Assembly: GCA_019510485.1 (NCBI GenBank)
Contig: JAEKKI010000159.1
Coordinates: forward strand, 1 to 46,288
Source: Catenulisporales bacterium
GTDB lineage: Bacteria; Actinomycetota; Actinomycetes; Streptomycetales; Catenulisporaceae
Direction: 5' to 3'
Length of the DNA: 46,288 nucleotides
The notes beneath the pieces were generated by a model. It did no database searches. It saw nothing but the letters and a program-made list of their open reading frames with translations, and had not been told where the DNA came from. The position numbers were made by a program, and so were the translations under genes. Shown piece after piece: positions 8,276-15,976 of the stretch (the stretch's first letter is position 1; each line of letters begins with the position of its first letter).

Positions 8276-8293
8276 CGAACAAACTCGAACAAA
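8276..8293 (+). promoter_or_regulatory. Direct repeat upstream of lanKC
   Basis: CGAACAAA occurs at 8276-8283 and again at 8286-8293. The two copies start 10 bp apart, about one helical turn, in an AT-rich patch roughly 100 bp before the synthetase start. The arrangement suits a regulator binding one face of DNA, possibly the LuxR-type protein encoded at the end of this locus; that link is an inference. Confidence 0.35.
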
Positions 8294-8393
8294 GTTAATC
8301 AGGATCCTCATTCACCCGCTGTGAGGTTCTCAACACCGATTCGTGATGTACCGCACTACCTCACCGCCGCCGGCGCCGCCAGGATGTGGCGGC

Positions 8394-11045
8394 ATGGACG
8401 GTCGGTACGAAGCATTCATCGCCGCGGATCAGACGTTCTACGACGCCATGCATTCCACGGCCTCGGCCGGGGCGTCCTTCGCCGTCGCGGACCGGGAGCT
8501 GCCCGAAGGGTGGCGCCAGTACGAGCAAGACGACTGGATCGTCATCGATCCCGCCACCGGCGGGCTGCCGGAGCAGGGATGGAAGATCCACGCGTCGGCG
8601 AGCCCCGACAGCGCCGTCCGAGTGCTGGAGGCGGTGTGGGACTACTGCGTGCCGCGCGGCATCGAGTTCAAGTTCCTGCGATCGCCGTCCGCGCTGTTGG
8701 GCCGGTTGTCGAAGTACGCGCCGCGCGGGTACTCGGGCAAACTGGTCACGATCTATCCGACCGACGACGAGCACTGCGAACGCATCCTCACCGAGCTGGG
8801 CGCCGAGCTCGAAGGCGTGCCGAACCCCTACATCCTCAGCGATCTGCGATGGGGCGCCGGGCCGCTGTTCGTCCGCTACGGCGCCTTCGGGAACCGGTAC
8901 ACCGTCAACGAGTCCGGCCAGGTCGTCCCCGCGATCGCCGCCCCCGACGGGACCCTGGTCGCCGACCGGCGGGGCCCGGTGTTCTCCCCGCCGCCCTGGG
9001 CCGAGCTGCCGGCGTTCCTGGAACCGCATCTGGCCGCCCGCAACGCCGTGACCTTGGCCGACCTCCCCTACAAGGTCGAGCGGGTCCTGCACTTCTCCAA
9101 CGGCGGCGGAATCTACCGGGCCGTCGACAGCCGTACCGGCGAGCAAGTGGTTCTGAAGGAAGGGCGTCCACACTCCGGGCTGGACAGCTACGGGCATGAC
9201 GCCGTACAGCGGGTGGAGCACGAGCACGCCATGCTGCGCCGGCTGGACGGCATTGCCGGCATCCCCAAGGCCCGGGACCTGTTCTGGGTCGGCGAACACC
9301 GGTTCCTGGTCATGGACCACGTCGACGCCAAACCGCTGAGCAAGTCGATCGTGCGCCGGTATCCGCTCATCGACGCCACGGCCACCGGCGAGGACTACCA
9401 GCGCTTCACCGACTGGGTCCTGGACATCCACGGACAGATCAGCGCCCTGATCGAGGCGGTGCACGGACGCGGGATCGTCTACGGCGACATCCACCTGAAC
9501 AACATCATGGTCCGCGACGACGACACGGTGGCGCTGCTCGACTTCGAGGTGGCCGCGCCGGTCGAGGCCGCGCAGCGCCCGGGCCTGGGCAACCAGGGCT
9601 TCGCCGCACCCCGCAGCGCGACCGGCTTCGACATCGACCTCTACTCGCTGGCCTGCCTGCGCCTGGCGATGTTCCTGCCGATGACCGAACTGCTGTGGCT
9701 GCACCGGCTCAAGGCCCGGCACTTCGCCGAGATCATCGCCGAGCACTTCCCCGTCCCGGACGCCTTCCTCGCCGCCGGCGTGGACGTCATCGCGCCGCCG
9801 GCCGTCGTGGCCCCGCCCAACCCGCGCACGGAGCCGGATCCGAAGCAGTGGCCGTCGCTGCGTGCTGATCTGGTGCGCGCCATCGCCGCCAGCGCCACGC
9901 CCGAGCGGGACGACCGGCTCTTCCCCGGCGACGTCCAGCAATTCGCCATGGGCGGCCTCGGCCTGGCCTACGGAGCCGCGGGCGTCCTCTACGCGCTGGA
10001 CGCGACCGGCGGCGGCCGCTTCCCGGAATACGAGGACTGGCTCATCCGGCATGTACAGGCGCCCGCCCACGGCTCGCGGCTCGGCGTGTACGACGGCCTG
10101 CACGGCGCGGCGTTCGCCCTGGACCATCTCGGACACCGCGGCCGGGCCCTGGATCTGATCGACATCTGTCTGCGGGAGAACTGGCAGACCCTGGGCCCGG
10201 ACCTGTTCGGCGGCCTGGCCGGCATCGGTCTCAACCTGCTGCATATCGCCGACCGCACCGGCGAATCAGGATTACGCGACGCCGCGCGGGTGGCGGCGGA
10301 GCTCGTCTGCTCGGGGCTGGAGCTTCCCGACACCGAGTCGGACGTCAGCGGACGCGAGGGGCTCGCCGGCCTGATGCGCGGACGCGCCGGACAAGCGATC
10401 CTGCTGCTGCGCATGTTCGACACCACCGGCGACGCCGGCTACCTGGACCTCGCCGCCGAGGCGCTGCGCCGCGACCTCAAGCGCTGTGTCGTGCGCGACA
10501 ACGGCGCGATGGAGGTCAATGAGGGCTGGCGCACCATGCCGTACCTCGAAGCCGGCAGCGTCGGCATCGGACTGGCGCTGGACGCCTATCTCGCACGCCG
10601 CTCGGACCCGGAGTTCACTGAGGCCGCCGACACCATCGAACGCGCGGCGCGGTCGCACTACTACATCCTGCCGGGCCTGTTCTCCGGCCGCGCCGGCATC
10701 CTCCTGTACCGCGCGAGCCGCACGCGCACGCCGCTGTCCGATCCGCTCCTGGCCCGGCAAGTACGTGGTCTGGCATGGCACGCGCTGCCCTACGGCGACG
10801 GACTCGCGTTCCCCGGCACCGGACTCATGCGGCTGTCGATGGACCTGGCCACCGGAACCGCGGGCATCCTGCTCGCGCTGGGTTCCGCGCTGCACGACGA
10901 GCCGGTGCACCTGCCGCTGCTCGCCCCGGCGTGGCTCATGCGGCCGCGGCCGGCGTCCCCGAACCCCGAACCGGCGCCGCTCGCGGCGACCGAGCCGGCC
11001 GCCCCCCAAGCCCCCGCGCCGACCGGTGCGGGTCCCACCCGATAG
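8394..11045 (+). CDS. lanKC: Class III lanthipeptide synthetase LanKC
   Basis: 883 residues from ATG 8394 (MDGRYEAFI), preceded by AGGA; a GTG at 8343 would add 17 Pro-rich residues unlike the family. LanKC enzymes phosphorylate and eliminate Ser/Thr and then close (methyl)lanthionine or labionin rings. The order here is a phospho-Ser/Thr lyase domain (about 1-200), a Ser/Thr kinase-like domain with VVLKEGRPHSG, catalytic loop YGDIHLNN (Asp365) and DFE (Asp383), and a LanC-like cyclase domain (about 490-850). The cyclase lacks the Cys-His-Gly zinc ligands, which marks class III rather than class IV. A rare TTA leucine codon lies at 10272-10274. The precursor gene starts 12 nt after the stop. 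Confidence 0.95.
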   Translation: MDGRYEAFIAADQTFYDAMHSTASAGASFAVADRELPEGWRQYEQDDWIVIDPATGGLPEQGWKIHASASPDSAVRVLEAVWDYCVPRGIEFKFLRSPSALLGRLSKYAPRGYSGKLVTIYPTDDEHCERILTELGAELEGVPNPYILSDLRWGAGPLFVRYGAFGNRYTVNESGQVVPAIAAPDGTLVADRRGPVFSPPPWAELPAFLEPHLAARNAVTLADLPYKVERVLHFSNGGGIYRAVDSRTGEQVVLKEGRPHSGLDSYGHDAVQRVEHEHAMLRRLDGIAGIPKARDLFWVGEHRFLVMDHVDAKPLSKSIVRRYPLIDATATGEDYQRFTDWVLDIHGQISALIEAVHGRGIVYGDIHLNNIMVRDDDTVALLDFEVAAPVEAAQRPGLGNQGFAAPRSATGFDIDLYSLACLRLAMFLPMTELLWLHRLKARHFAEIIAEHFPVPDAFLAAGVDVIAPPAVVAPPNPRTEPDPKQWPSLRADLVRAIAASATPERDDRLFPGDVQQFAMGGLGLAYGAAGVLYALDATGGGRFPEYEDWLIRHVQAPAHGSRLGVYDGLHGAAFALDHLGHRGRALDLIDICLRENWQTLGPDLFGGLAGIGLNLLHIADRTGESGLRDAARVAAELVCSGLELPDTESDVSGREGLAGLMRGRAGQAILLLRMFDTTGDAGYLDLAAEALRRDLKRCVVRDNGAMEVNEGWRTMPYLEAGSVGIGLALDAYLARRSDPEFTEAADTIERAARSHYYILPGLFSGRAGILLYRASRTRTPLSDPLLARQVRGLAWHALPYGDGLAFPGTGLMRLSMDLATGTAGILLALGSALHDEPVHLPLLAPAWLMRPRPASPNPEPAPLAATEPAAPQAPAPTGAGPTR

Positions 11046-11057
11046 GAAGGAAACACC

Positions 11058-11213
11058 ATGACACTCCTGGACCTGCAGGGCATGGAAGAGACCGAGGAAT
11101 TCGGCGACGCCAGCCACGGCGGCAGCAGCGCGAGCGGCCACAGCTGCCCGAGCGACCTGAGCGTCACCCTCTGCGGCGGCACGAGCGCCCTGAGCCTGCT
11201 GCTCTGCCACTGA
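11058..11213 (+). CDS. lanA: Class III lanthipeptide precursor with three ring motifs
   Basis: 51 residues; AGGAAGG at 11044-11050 lies 7 nt before ATG 11058. The leader MTLLDLQGME carries the LLDLQ motif recognised by class III synthetases. The C-terminal part contains three S-x2-S-x3-C units: Ser23/Ser26/Cys30, Ser32/Ser35/Cys39 and Ser43/Ser46/Cys50, ending in His51. Each could become a labionin or lanthionine ring. SapB-like peptides have two such units and act as surfactants for aerial hyphae; this one could have three. The leader/core border is probably near residues 16-22, and no dedicated leader protease of the usual type is in the locus. Confidence 0.93.
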   Translation: MTLLDLQGMEETEEFGDASHGGSSASGHSCPSDLSVTLCGGTSALSLLLCH

Positions 11214-11227
11214 CACCTCGGCACCTC

Positions 11228-11268
11228 GGGATCGGGGCGCGGTGAGAAGCCGCGCCGCAGGTGATCCC
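11228..11268 (+). terminator. Hairpin after lanA
   Basis: GGCGCGG (11236-11242) pairs with CCGCGCC (11250-11256) around a 7-nt loop, flanked by GGGATC (11228-11233) pairing with GATCCC (11263-11268). There is no T-run, so it is more likely a transcript stabiliser or partial attenuator than a full stop. Confidence 0.45.
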
Positions 11269-11285
11269 TGCCGCCCCGGACGGAT

Positions 11286-11469
11286 CGCACTCGCCCGGGG
11301 CGGCGCCTTCCAGGAGAGCACACATGCATGCATTCGTCACGATCATCCGGCATGGCGGCCCGTGGCGTTCCGTGAGCCGCACTCGCTCGGGTCAGTGCCT
11401 TCTGGGAGCGCACGCGTGAACGCATTCGGCACGATCACCCGGCACAGCGGCGGCTGGCTCCCCGTGATC
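11286..11469 (+). repeat. 92-bp tandem duplication over the start of the first transporter gene
   Basis: Positions 11286-11377 and 11378-11469 align without gaps at 70 of 92 bases by my hand count. The second copy contains the real GTG start at 11416. The first contains the matching ATG at 11324, in the shared context GCATTCG.CACGATCA.CCGGCA. The upstream copy opens a 31-codon reading frame (11324-11419) whose TGA overlaps the real start as GTGA. Confidence 0.85.
11324..11419 (+). pseudogene. Mini-ORF from a duplicated transporter start
   Basis: A 31-residue frame starting MHAFVTIIRHGG, clearly related to the start MNAFGTITRHSGG of the real transporter 92 bp later. The offset is not a multiple of three, so the frame shifts away after the similarity ends and stops at the overlap GTGA with the real start. 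AGGAG lies upstream of its ATG. It is a decayed 5' fragment, but if translated it could couple or tune synthesis of the transporter. Confidence 0.5.
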
Positions 11470-13056
11470 GGGGCGACCGCGCTCGTCGGCACCGCCGGCT
11501 CCCTGGCACTGCCGACAGTTCTCGGCCGGGCGATCGACGCGATCGTCTCCGGCACGGACGGCACCGCCTGGCTGGCGGCGGCAGTCGGAGTCATGGCGAT
11601 CGGCGTGGTCTGCGACGCCCTCGGCGCCTACGCCGGGGCGGCGAGCGTGGCCGGCACCACCGCGTGGCTGCGTAGCCGTCTTCTGCGACACGTACTCGAC
11701 GCCGGACCCGCCGGGACCGGGGACCTGGGCACCGGCGATCTGGTGAGCCGCATATCAGGGAACGCCGTCGAGGCGGCACGCGCCGGCCCGAGCATCGTCG
11801 GCGCCGTGGCGGCGGCACTGCCCCCGCTCGGTGCGCTGGTGTTCCTGGCCCTCATCGACCCCTGGCTCGCCGTGACCTTCCTGGCCGGCCTGGCGGCGGT
11901 CGCCACGGTCGTTCGCGCCTTCGCGCGGCGCACCTCCGAAGCGATGAGCGCGTATCTGCAAGCCCAGGGCGGCATCGCCGCCCGCTTGGCGGAGGCGCTC
12001 GGCGGCGTCCGGACGATCGCGGCCGCCGGCACCGCCGACCGCGAGCGGGACCGGATTCTGCAAGACCTGCCGGACCTGCGGGCCGCCGGCCTGGGCACCT
12101 GGCGGGTGATCGGCCGCTCCACCGCACAGGGCACGATCGTCGCCCCGGCGGTCCTGGTGGCCGTCCTCGCCGTCGGCGGCATCGAACTCTCCTGGGGCCG
12201 GATCTCCGTCGGCGACCTGTTCGCCGCCAGCCGCTACGCCGCGCTCGGGCTGGGACTGGGCGGCCTCACCGCCGTGTACGGCACCCTGGCCCGGTCGCGT
12301 GCCGCCGTCGCCCGCGTCGCCGAAGTATTCGCGCTGCCGAGCTTCCGGTACGGAGCGGCCTCGACTGAATCAGCATCCGGACGCCTGGAGTTCCGCTCGG
12401 TGTCGGTCGATGGCGTGCTGACGGATCTGGACTTCGCGATCCCCGGCGGAGCGGTGGTCGCGGTCGTCGGCCCCTCCGGATCGGGCAAGTCCGTCCTGGC
12501 GGAGGTTGCTGTACGGCTCCGAGACCCCGACGCCGGACAGGTACTCCTAGATGGTGTCCCACTACCGGAACTGAGCCGCCACGCCCTGCGCGAAGCCGTC
12601 GGCTGCGCCTTCGAGCGCCCCCAACTCGTCGGCCGGACCGTCGGCGACGCGATCGGGCTCGGCCGGCCCCGGGAACAGGTGCTGACGGCCGCACGCGACG
12701 TGCGCGCCGACACCTTCATCCGCCTTCTGCCCGACGGCTACGACACGACTCTGACGAACGCACCGATGTCCGGCGGTGAGACCCAGCGGATCGGCCTGGC
12801 CCGGGCCTGGCCCGCCCGGCGACTGCTGGTCCTGGACGACGCCACATCCAGCCTCGACACCGTCACGGAGACCCAGATCACCGAGACGCTACTGGCCCGG
12901 ACCGATCGCCGGACCCGGGTGATCATCACGCATCGCGCTCGCACGGCGGCGCGCGCGGACCTCGTCCTGTGGATCGACGGCGGACGTCTCAGGGCCCTGG
13001 GGCCGCATGCGCAGCTGTGCGACGATCCCGACTACCGGCGGGTGTTCGGCCGGTGA
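11416..13056 (+). CDS. ABC half-transporter A of the lanthipeptide locus
   Basis: 546 residues from GTG 11416, with GGGAG at 11404-11408; a longer frame from GTG 11242 runs through the duplicated region and has no family-like sequence. Exporter-type membrane domain, then an ATPase domain with Walker A GPSGSGKS, signature MSGGETQR, Walker B LLVLDDATSSLD and H-loop ITHRAR. The residue after the Walker B Asp is Asp instead of the catalytic Glu, as in the degenerate half of heterodimeric exporters. With the next gene it corresponds to the RamA/RamB (AmfB/AmfA) pair of SapB-type loci and probably exports the lanthipeptide. Confidence 0.9.
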   Translation: MNAFGTITRHSGGWLPVIGATALVGTAGSLALPTVLGRAIDAIVSGTDGTAWLAAAVGVMAIGVVCDALGAYAGAASVAGTTAWLRSRLLRHVLDAGPAGTGDLGTGDLVSRISGNAVEAARAGPSIVGAVAAALPPLGALVFLALIDPWLAVTFLAGLAAVATVVRAFARRTSEAMSAYLQAQGGIAARLAEALGGVRTIAAAGTADRERDRILQDLPDLRAAGLGTWRVIGRSTAQGTIVAPAVLVAVLAVGGIELSWGRISVGDLFAASRYAALGLGLGGLTAVYGTLARSRAAVARVAEVFALPSFRYGAASTESASGRLEFRSVSVDGVLTDLDFAIPGGAVVAVVGPSGSGKSVLAEVAVRLRDPDAGQVLLDGVPLPELSRHALREAVGCAFERPQLVGRTVGDAIGLGRPREQVLTAARDVRADTFIRLLPDGYDTTLTNAPMSGGETQRIGLARAWPARRLLVLDDATSSLDTVTETQITETLLARTDRRTRVIITHRARTAARADLVLWIDGGRLRALGPHAQLCDDPDYRRVFGR

Positions 13057-13258
13057 ACCCCCTGGCGGTGTCATGAAACGCAAGACGCGACTCGGCATCG
13101 TCGCGCTACTGCGCTGTTCCCTGCCGGCGCCGCTTTCTCGACGACGGGTTAGCACGGTGAACAGCGTGGCCGCATCATGAAACGCGAAGCTCGACTCGGC
13201 ATCGCCGCCCTACGCCGCCGCCCCCTCCTGGCGCTGCTCGGCTGGTCCGCACTGGAGC
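13051..13258 (+). repeat. 104-bp tandem duplication over the start of the second transporter gene
   Basis: 13051-13154 and 13155-13258 align without gaps; about three quarters of the first ~80 positions match by eye, then similarity fades. Shared landmarks are CGGTGAAC, TCATGAAACGC and CGACTCGGCATCG. The second copy holds the real ATG at 13177 and the first a matching ATG at 13073. Confidence 0.82.
13073..13180 (+). pseudogene. Mini-ORF from a duplicated start of the second transporter
   Basis: 35 residues beginning MKRKTRLGIVALLR, a relative of MKREARLGIAALRR at the start of the real protein 104 bp downstream. It is frame-shifted relative to it and ends in TGA overlapping the real ATG (ATGA at 13177-13180). 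It is the second case of the same layout in this operon. Probably a remnant, possibly a coupling leader. Confidence 0.5.
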
Positions 13259-14991
13259 TGCCCTCTGCGGCCCTCCCCGGCCTGACCGTCGCCCACGCCC
13301 TCGACGACGGCTTCGGCCGGCACCGCCCGGCCGTCGGCATCGCCTGGATCGCAGGACTCTTCCTCGCCGCCGCGATCGGCGCCCTGGCCTCCCGGAACGT
13401 CTTCGCCGCGATGGGCGAACTCGTCGAGACCTTCCGCGACGGACTGGTCCGCCGCGTCGTCTCCGGCGCCCTGCGCACCGGCGTCGCGGGCGGCCGGGAC
13501 GACGGCGCCGTGGCCCGGCTGACCCGGCAGGTGGAGATCGTCCGGGACGCCTTCGCCGGGCTGCTCGCGTCGGTGCGCGGCTTCGCGGTCGCGGTCGTCG
13601 GCGCCAGCGCCGGGATGCTCGCCCTGGATCCCGTCATGGCCCTGATCCTGTTGCCGCCGTTCCTCGCCGGCGTCGCGGTGTTCGCGGCGGTCCTCACCCG
13701 GGCGGCGTCCCGGCAGCGGGCCTGCGTCCTGGGCGACGAGGAGGTCGCGGCGACCACCGGCGCCGTACTGGCCGCCCGCCGCGACATCGCGGCCCGCGGC
13801 GCCGAAGACCACATCGACGCGCTCGCCGCCGGGCCGATCCGGGCCCAGGCCCGCGCCGAGCGGGCGATGGCGCGGCTGATCGCGACGCGCTCGGTCAGCT
13901 TCGCCATCGGCGGCTGGCTGCCGCCGGTCGTGCTGCTGGCCGCCGGGCCCGCGCTGCTCCGCCACGGCCTCGGCGCCGGGGCGCTGGTCGGGGGCCTGAC
14001 GTTCGCGGTGTCCGGGCTCCAGCCGGCGCTGCGGACCGTCATGTCCGGCCTGGGGGACAGCGGTCTGCGATACACCGTCACGCTCGGCCGGATCCTCGAA
14101 GCCGAGCCGCCGGAAGCCACGGCCGGCGGGGGCGGGGCCGCACCGGCTCACCACGCCCTGGAGATCCGCGACCTCACCTTCGCCTACGGCCCCGCGTCCG
14201 AGCCCGTCCTGCGCGACCTCGACCTGACCATCGACGAAGGCGAGCACCTGGCCGTGGTCGGGCCCAGCGGGATCGGCAAGTCGACGCTCGCCGCGCTGCT
14301 GTGCGGCCTGCGCCGGCCGGACGCCGGGGAGGTCCGGTTGGGCGGCGTCCGCGTCGGCGACATCGCCGCCGAGTATCTTCCGGCCCTGCGAACCCTGGTT
14401 CCGCAGGAGGCTTACCTCTTCTCCGGCACGGTCCGGGACAATATCGCCTACCTGCGCCCGGACGCGTCCGACGAGCGGATCCTCGCCTCGGCGCGGGCCG
14501 TGGGCGCCGACGGCCTGCTGGCCCGGATCGGCGGCCTTCAAGGCCGGGTCACGCCGGGCGACCTGTCCGCCGGAGAGCGCCAGCTGATCGCCCTGGCCCG
14601 CGCGCACCTGTCCCCGGCGCGGCTGGTCGTGCTGGACGAGGCGACCTGCCACCTGGACCAGACGGCCGAGCACACGGCGGAGACCGCGTTCCTGCGGCGC
14701 GGCGGCACGCTGATCGTCATCGGACACCGCCTGACCTCGGCGCTGCGGGCCCGCCGGGTCCTGATCCTGGACGGCGACTCGGCGCTGACCGGCGACCACG
14801 AGACGCTGCTGTCCCGCAGCGCGCTCTATCGCGAGCTGGTCGGCTCGTGGACCGATCCGGCGCTGGCAGCGGTATCAGGACTCTCGGACGCGGCGGCGCC
14901 GGGGCCCGTGGATCCCTCACAGAGGGCGGATTGTGGCGATTTGCGGTATACGGAACCGCAGCCGACCTCGGGAACCAGCGAAACGGTCTAG
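13177..14991 (+). CDS. ABC half-transporter B of the lanthipeptide locus
   Basis: 604 residues from ATG 13177. Membrane domain (about 15-315) followed by an ATPase domain with Walker A GPSGIGKST, signature LSAGERQ, Walker B LVVLDEATCHLD and H-loop IGHRLT. The catalytic Glu is present here, so this is the competent half if it pairs with the Asp-substituted partner encoded just upstream. The C-terminal ~40 residues are low-complexity. RamB/AmfA-like position in a SapB-type locus; likely lanthipeptide export. Confidence 0.9.
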   Translation: MKREARLGIAALRRRPLLALLGWSALELPSAALPGLTVAHALDDGFGRHRPAVGIAWIAGLFLAAAIGALASRNVFAAMGELVETFRDGLVRRVVSGALRTGVAGGRDDGAVARLTRQVEIVRDAFAGLLASVRGFAVAVVGASAGMLALDPVMALILLPPFLAGVAVFAAVLTRAASRQRACVLGDEEVAATTGAVLAARRDIAARGAEDHIDALAAGPIRAQARAERAMARLIATRSVSFAIGGWLPPVVLLAAGPALLRHGLGAGALVGGLTFAVSGLQPALRTVMSGLGDSGLRYTVTLGRILEAEPPEATAGGGGAAPAHHALEIRDLTFAYGPASEPVLRDLDLTIDEGEHLAVVGPSGIGKSTLAALLCGLRRPDAGEVRLGGVRVGDIAAEYLPALRTLVPQEAYLFSGTVRDNIAYLRPDASDERILASARAVGADGLLARIGGLQGRVTPGDLSAGERQLIALARAHLSPARLVVLDEATCHLDQTAEHTAETAFLRRGGTLIVIGHRLTSALRARRVLILDGDSALTGDHETLLSRSALYRELVGSWTDPALAAVSGLSDAAAPGPVDPSQRADCGDLRYTEPQPTSGTSETV

Positions 14992-15009
14992 GAGCAAGCA
15001 TGGCTAGAC

Positions 15010-15049
15010 GGACGGCCTGCCGCATCCTGGTTGGCTGTAAAGGCCGTCC
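15010..15049. terminator. Hairpin between convergent transporter and regulator genes
   Basis: GGACGGCCT (15010-15018) and AGGCCGTCC (15041-15049) form a perfect 9-bp stem with a 22-nt loop in the gap between two convergent genes. This is a plausible bidirectional terminator without a T-run. Confidence 0.4.
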
Positions 15050-15107
15050 GGCGACGCCAGGCGCCGCTCATAGGCCGTTTCGCGCCGCGAATCGTCGCAA
15101 TCCGCCC

Positions 15108-15710
15108 TCAGATCCAGCCCTCGTCCTGGGCGATGCGGACGGCCTCGAACCGGCTGCGCCCGCCGGTCTTGGCGACGGCCCGGGACAGGTAGTTGCGCAC
15201 GGTGCCGATGCTCAGGTACAGCTCGGCGGCGATCGCCTTGGCCGGCGTGCCGTCGACGGACTTGCGCAGCACCTCCCGCTCCCGGTCGGTGAGCGGGTTG
15301 CTCCCGGCGGTCAGCGCGGCCACGGCCAGCGCCGGGTCCAGCACGGTCTCGCCGCCGGCGATCCGGCGGATCCCCTCGAAGAGCCGGGCGGGTGAGGACT
15401 CGGTGGCGAGCATGCCGATCCGGGGCGCCTGCCGCCACAGGCTCGACTGGTCGCCGACCAGGCGCTCCATCAAAAACAGGATTCTGAGATCAGGGTACTG
15501 CTGTCCGACCTTGTCGCACAGCGGCTCGATCTCGCAGGGCCCCGGCACCTCGGCGTCCAGGACGGCGACATCGGCCACCGAGGCCGTCTCCCACAGGGCG
15601 TCGACGCTCCCGCCCTGGGCCACGACCCGGAAGCCCGCCTCCTGTTCCAAAAGGGCGGCCGTGGCGGCCCGCCACAACGTTCCACGCTGTAAGAGCATTA
15701 TTCGAATCAA
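15108..15710 (-). CDS. LuxR/NarL-type regulator of the lanthipeptide locus (RamR/AmfR-like)
   Basis: 200 residues, TTG start at 15710 (ATG at 15698 is an alternative). An N-terminal receiver-like domain is followed by a NarL/LuxR helix-turn-helix (about 136-200; LTDREREVL, KAIAAELYLSIGTVRNYLS). The receiver is atypical. The acidic pair after the first strand is missing (LLQRG), and the usual switch Lys is replaced (MLATESSP), although an Asp remains at position 52 (VLDAEVPG). Regulation by phosphorylation is therefore doubtful, as reported for RamR-type proteins. Codon 7 is the rare TTA (15692-15690), so translation may need the bldA tRNA. It faces the operon it likely activates. Confidence 0.88.
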   Translation of the reverse strand: MIRIMLLQRGTLWRAATAALLEQEAGFRVVAQGGSVDALWETASVADVAVLDAEVPGPCEIEPLCDKVGQQYPDLRILFLMERLVGDQSSLWRQAPRIGMLATESSPARLFEGIRRIAGGETVLDPALAVAALTAGSNPLTDREREVLRKSVDGTPAKAIAAELYLSIGTVRNYLSRAVAKTGGRSRFEAVRIAQDEGWI

Positions 15711-15976
15711 TTCTCCCCCAGCCGGAGAAGTCCGGGGCGCCGATCGCCTCCCGATCCGATCCGCGACCGCCAGCTCAGATGAGGATCAGCCTAGCCAATC
15801 ATGGGGATTCGGGATAGAGGTATTTCAGGGTATGCGACGTAAAACCGCAATTTTTGCTTCGGGGCACTGCGCGGAGCCACCCATCGTGGCAACTGACGTG
15901 AATCGTGACCGTTCCGACTGAATCAAGTAACTGCTGAACCGCTGAATAGTTCGGCGGCTGTGCCGGACCGCGATCC
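15711..15976. other. Intergenic region upstream of the LuxR gene
   Basis: 266 bp between the regulator start and the end of kup, with a more AT-rich stretch around 15830-15860. It must hold the regulator promoter. A TAGGCT on the minus strand at 15795-15790 is a possible -10, but I see no convincing -35. No gene seen. Confidence 0.4.

Noticed and set aside
8394..11045. Class IV (LanL) synthetase instead of class III
   Set aside because: The cyclase domain lacks the Cys and Cys-His-Gly zinc ligands of class IV, while the precursor has the class III leader motif and S-x2-S-x3-C units.
11242..11415. Longer N-terminus of the first lanthipeptide transporter from GTG 11242
   Set aside because: The added 58 residues run through the hairpin and the 92-bp duplicated copy, show no membrane-domain character, and a better ribosome site serves GTG 11416.
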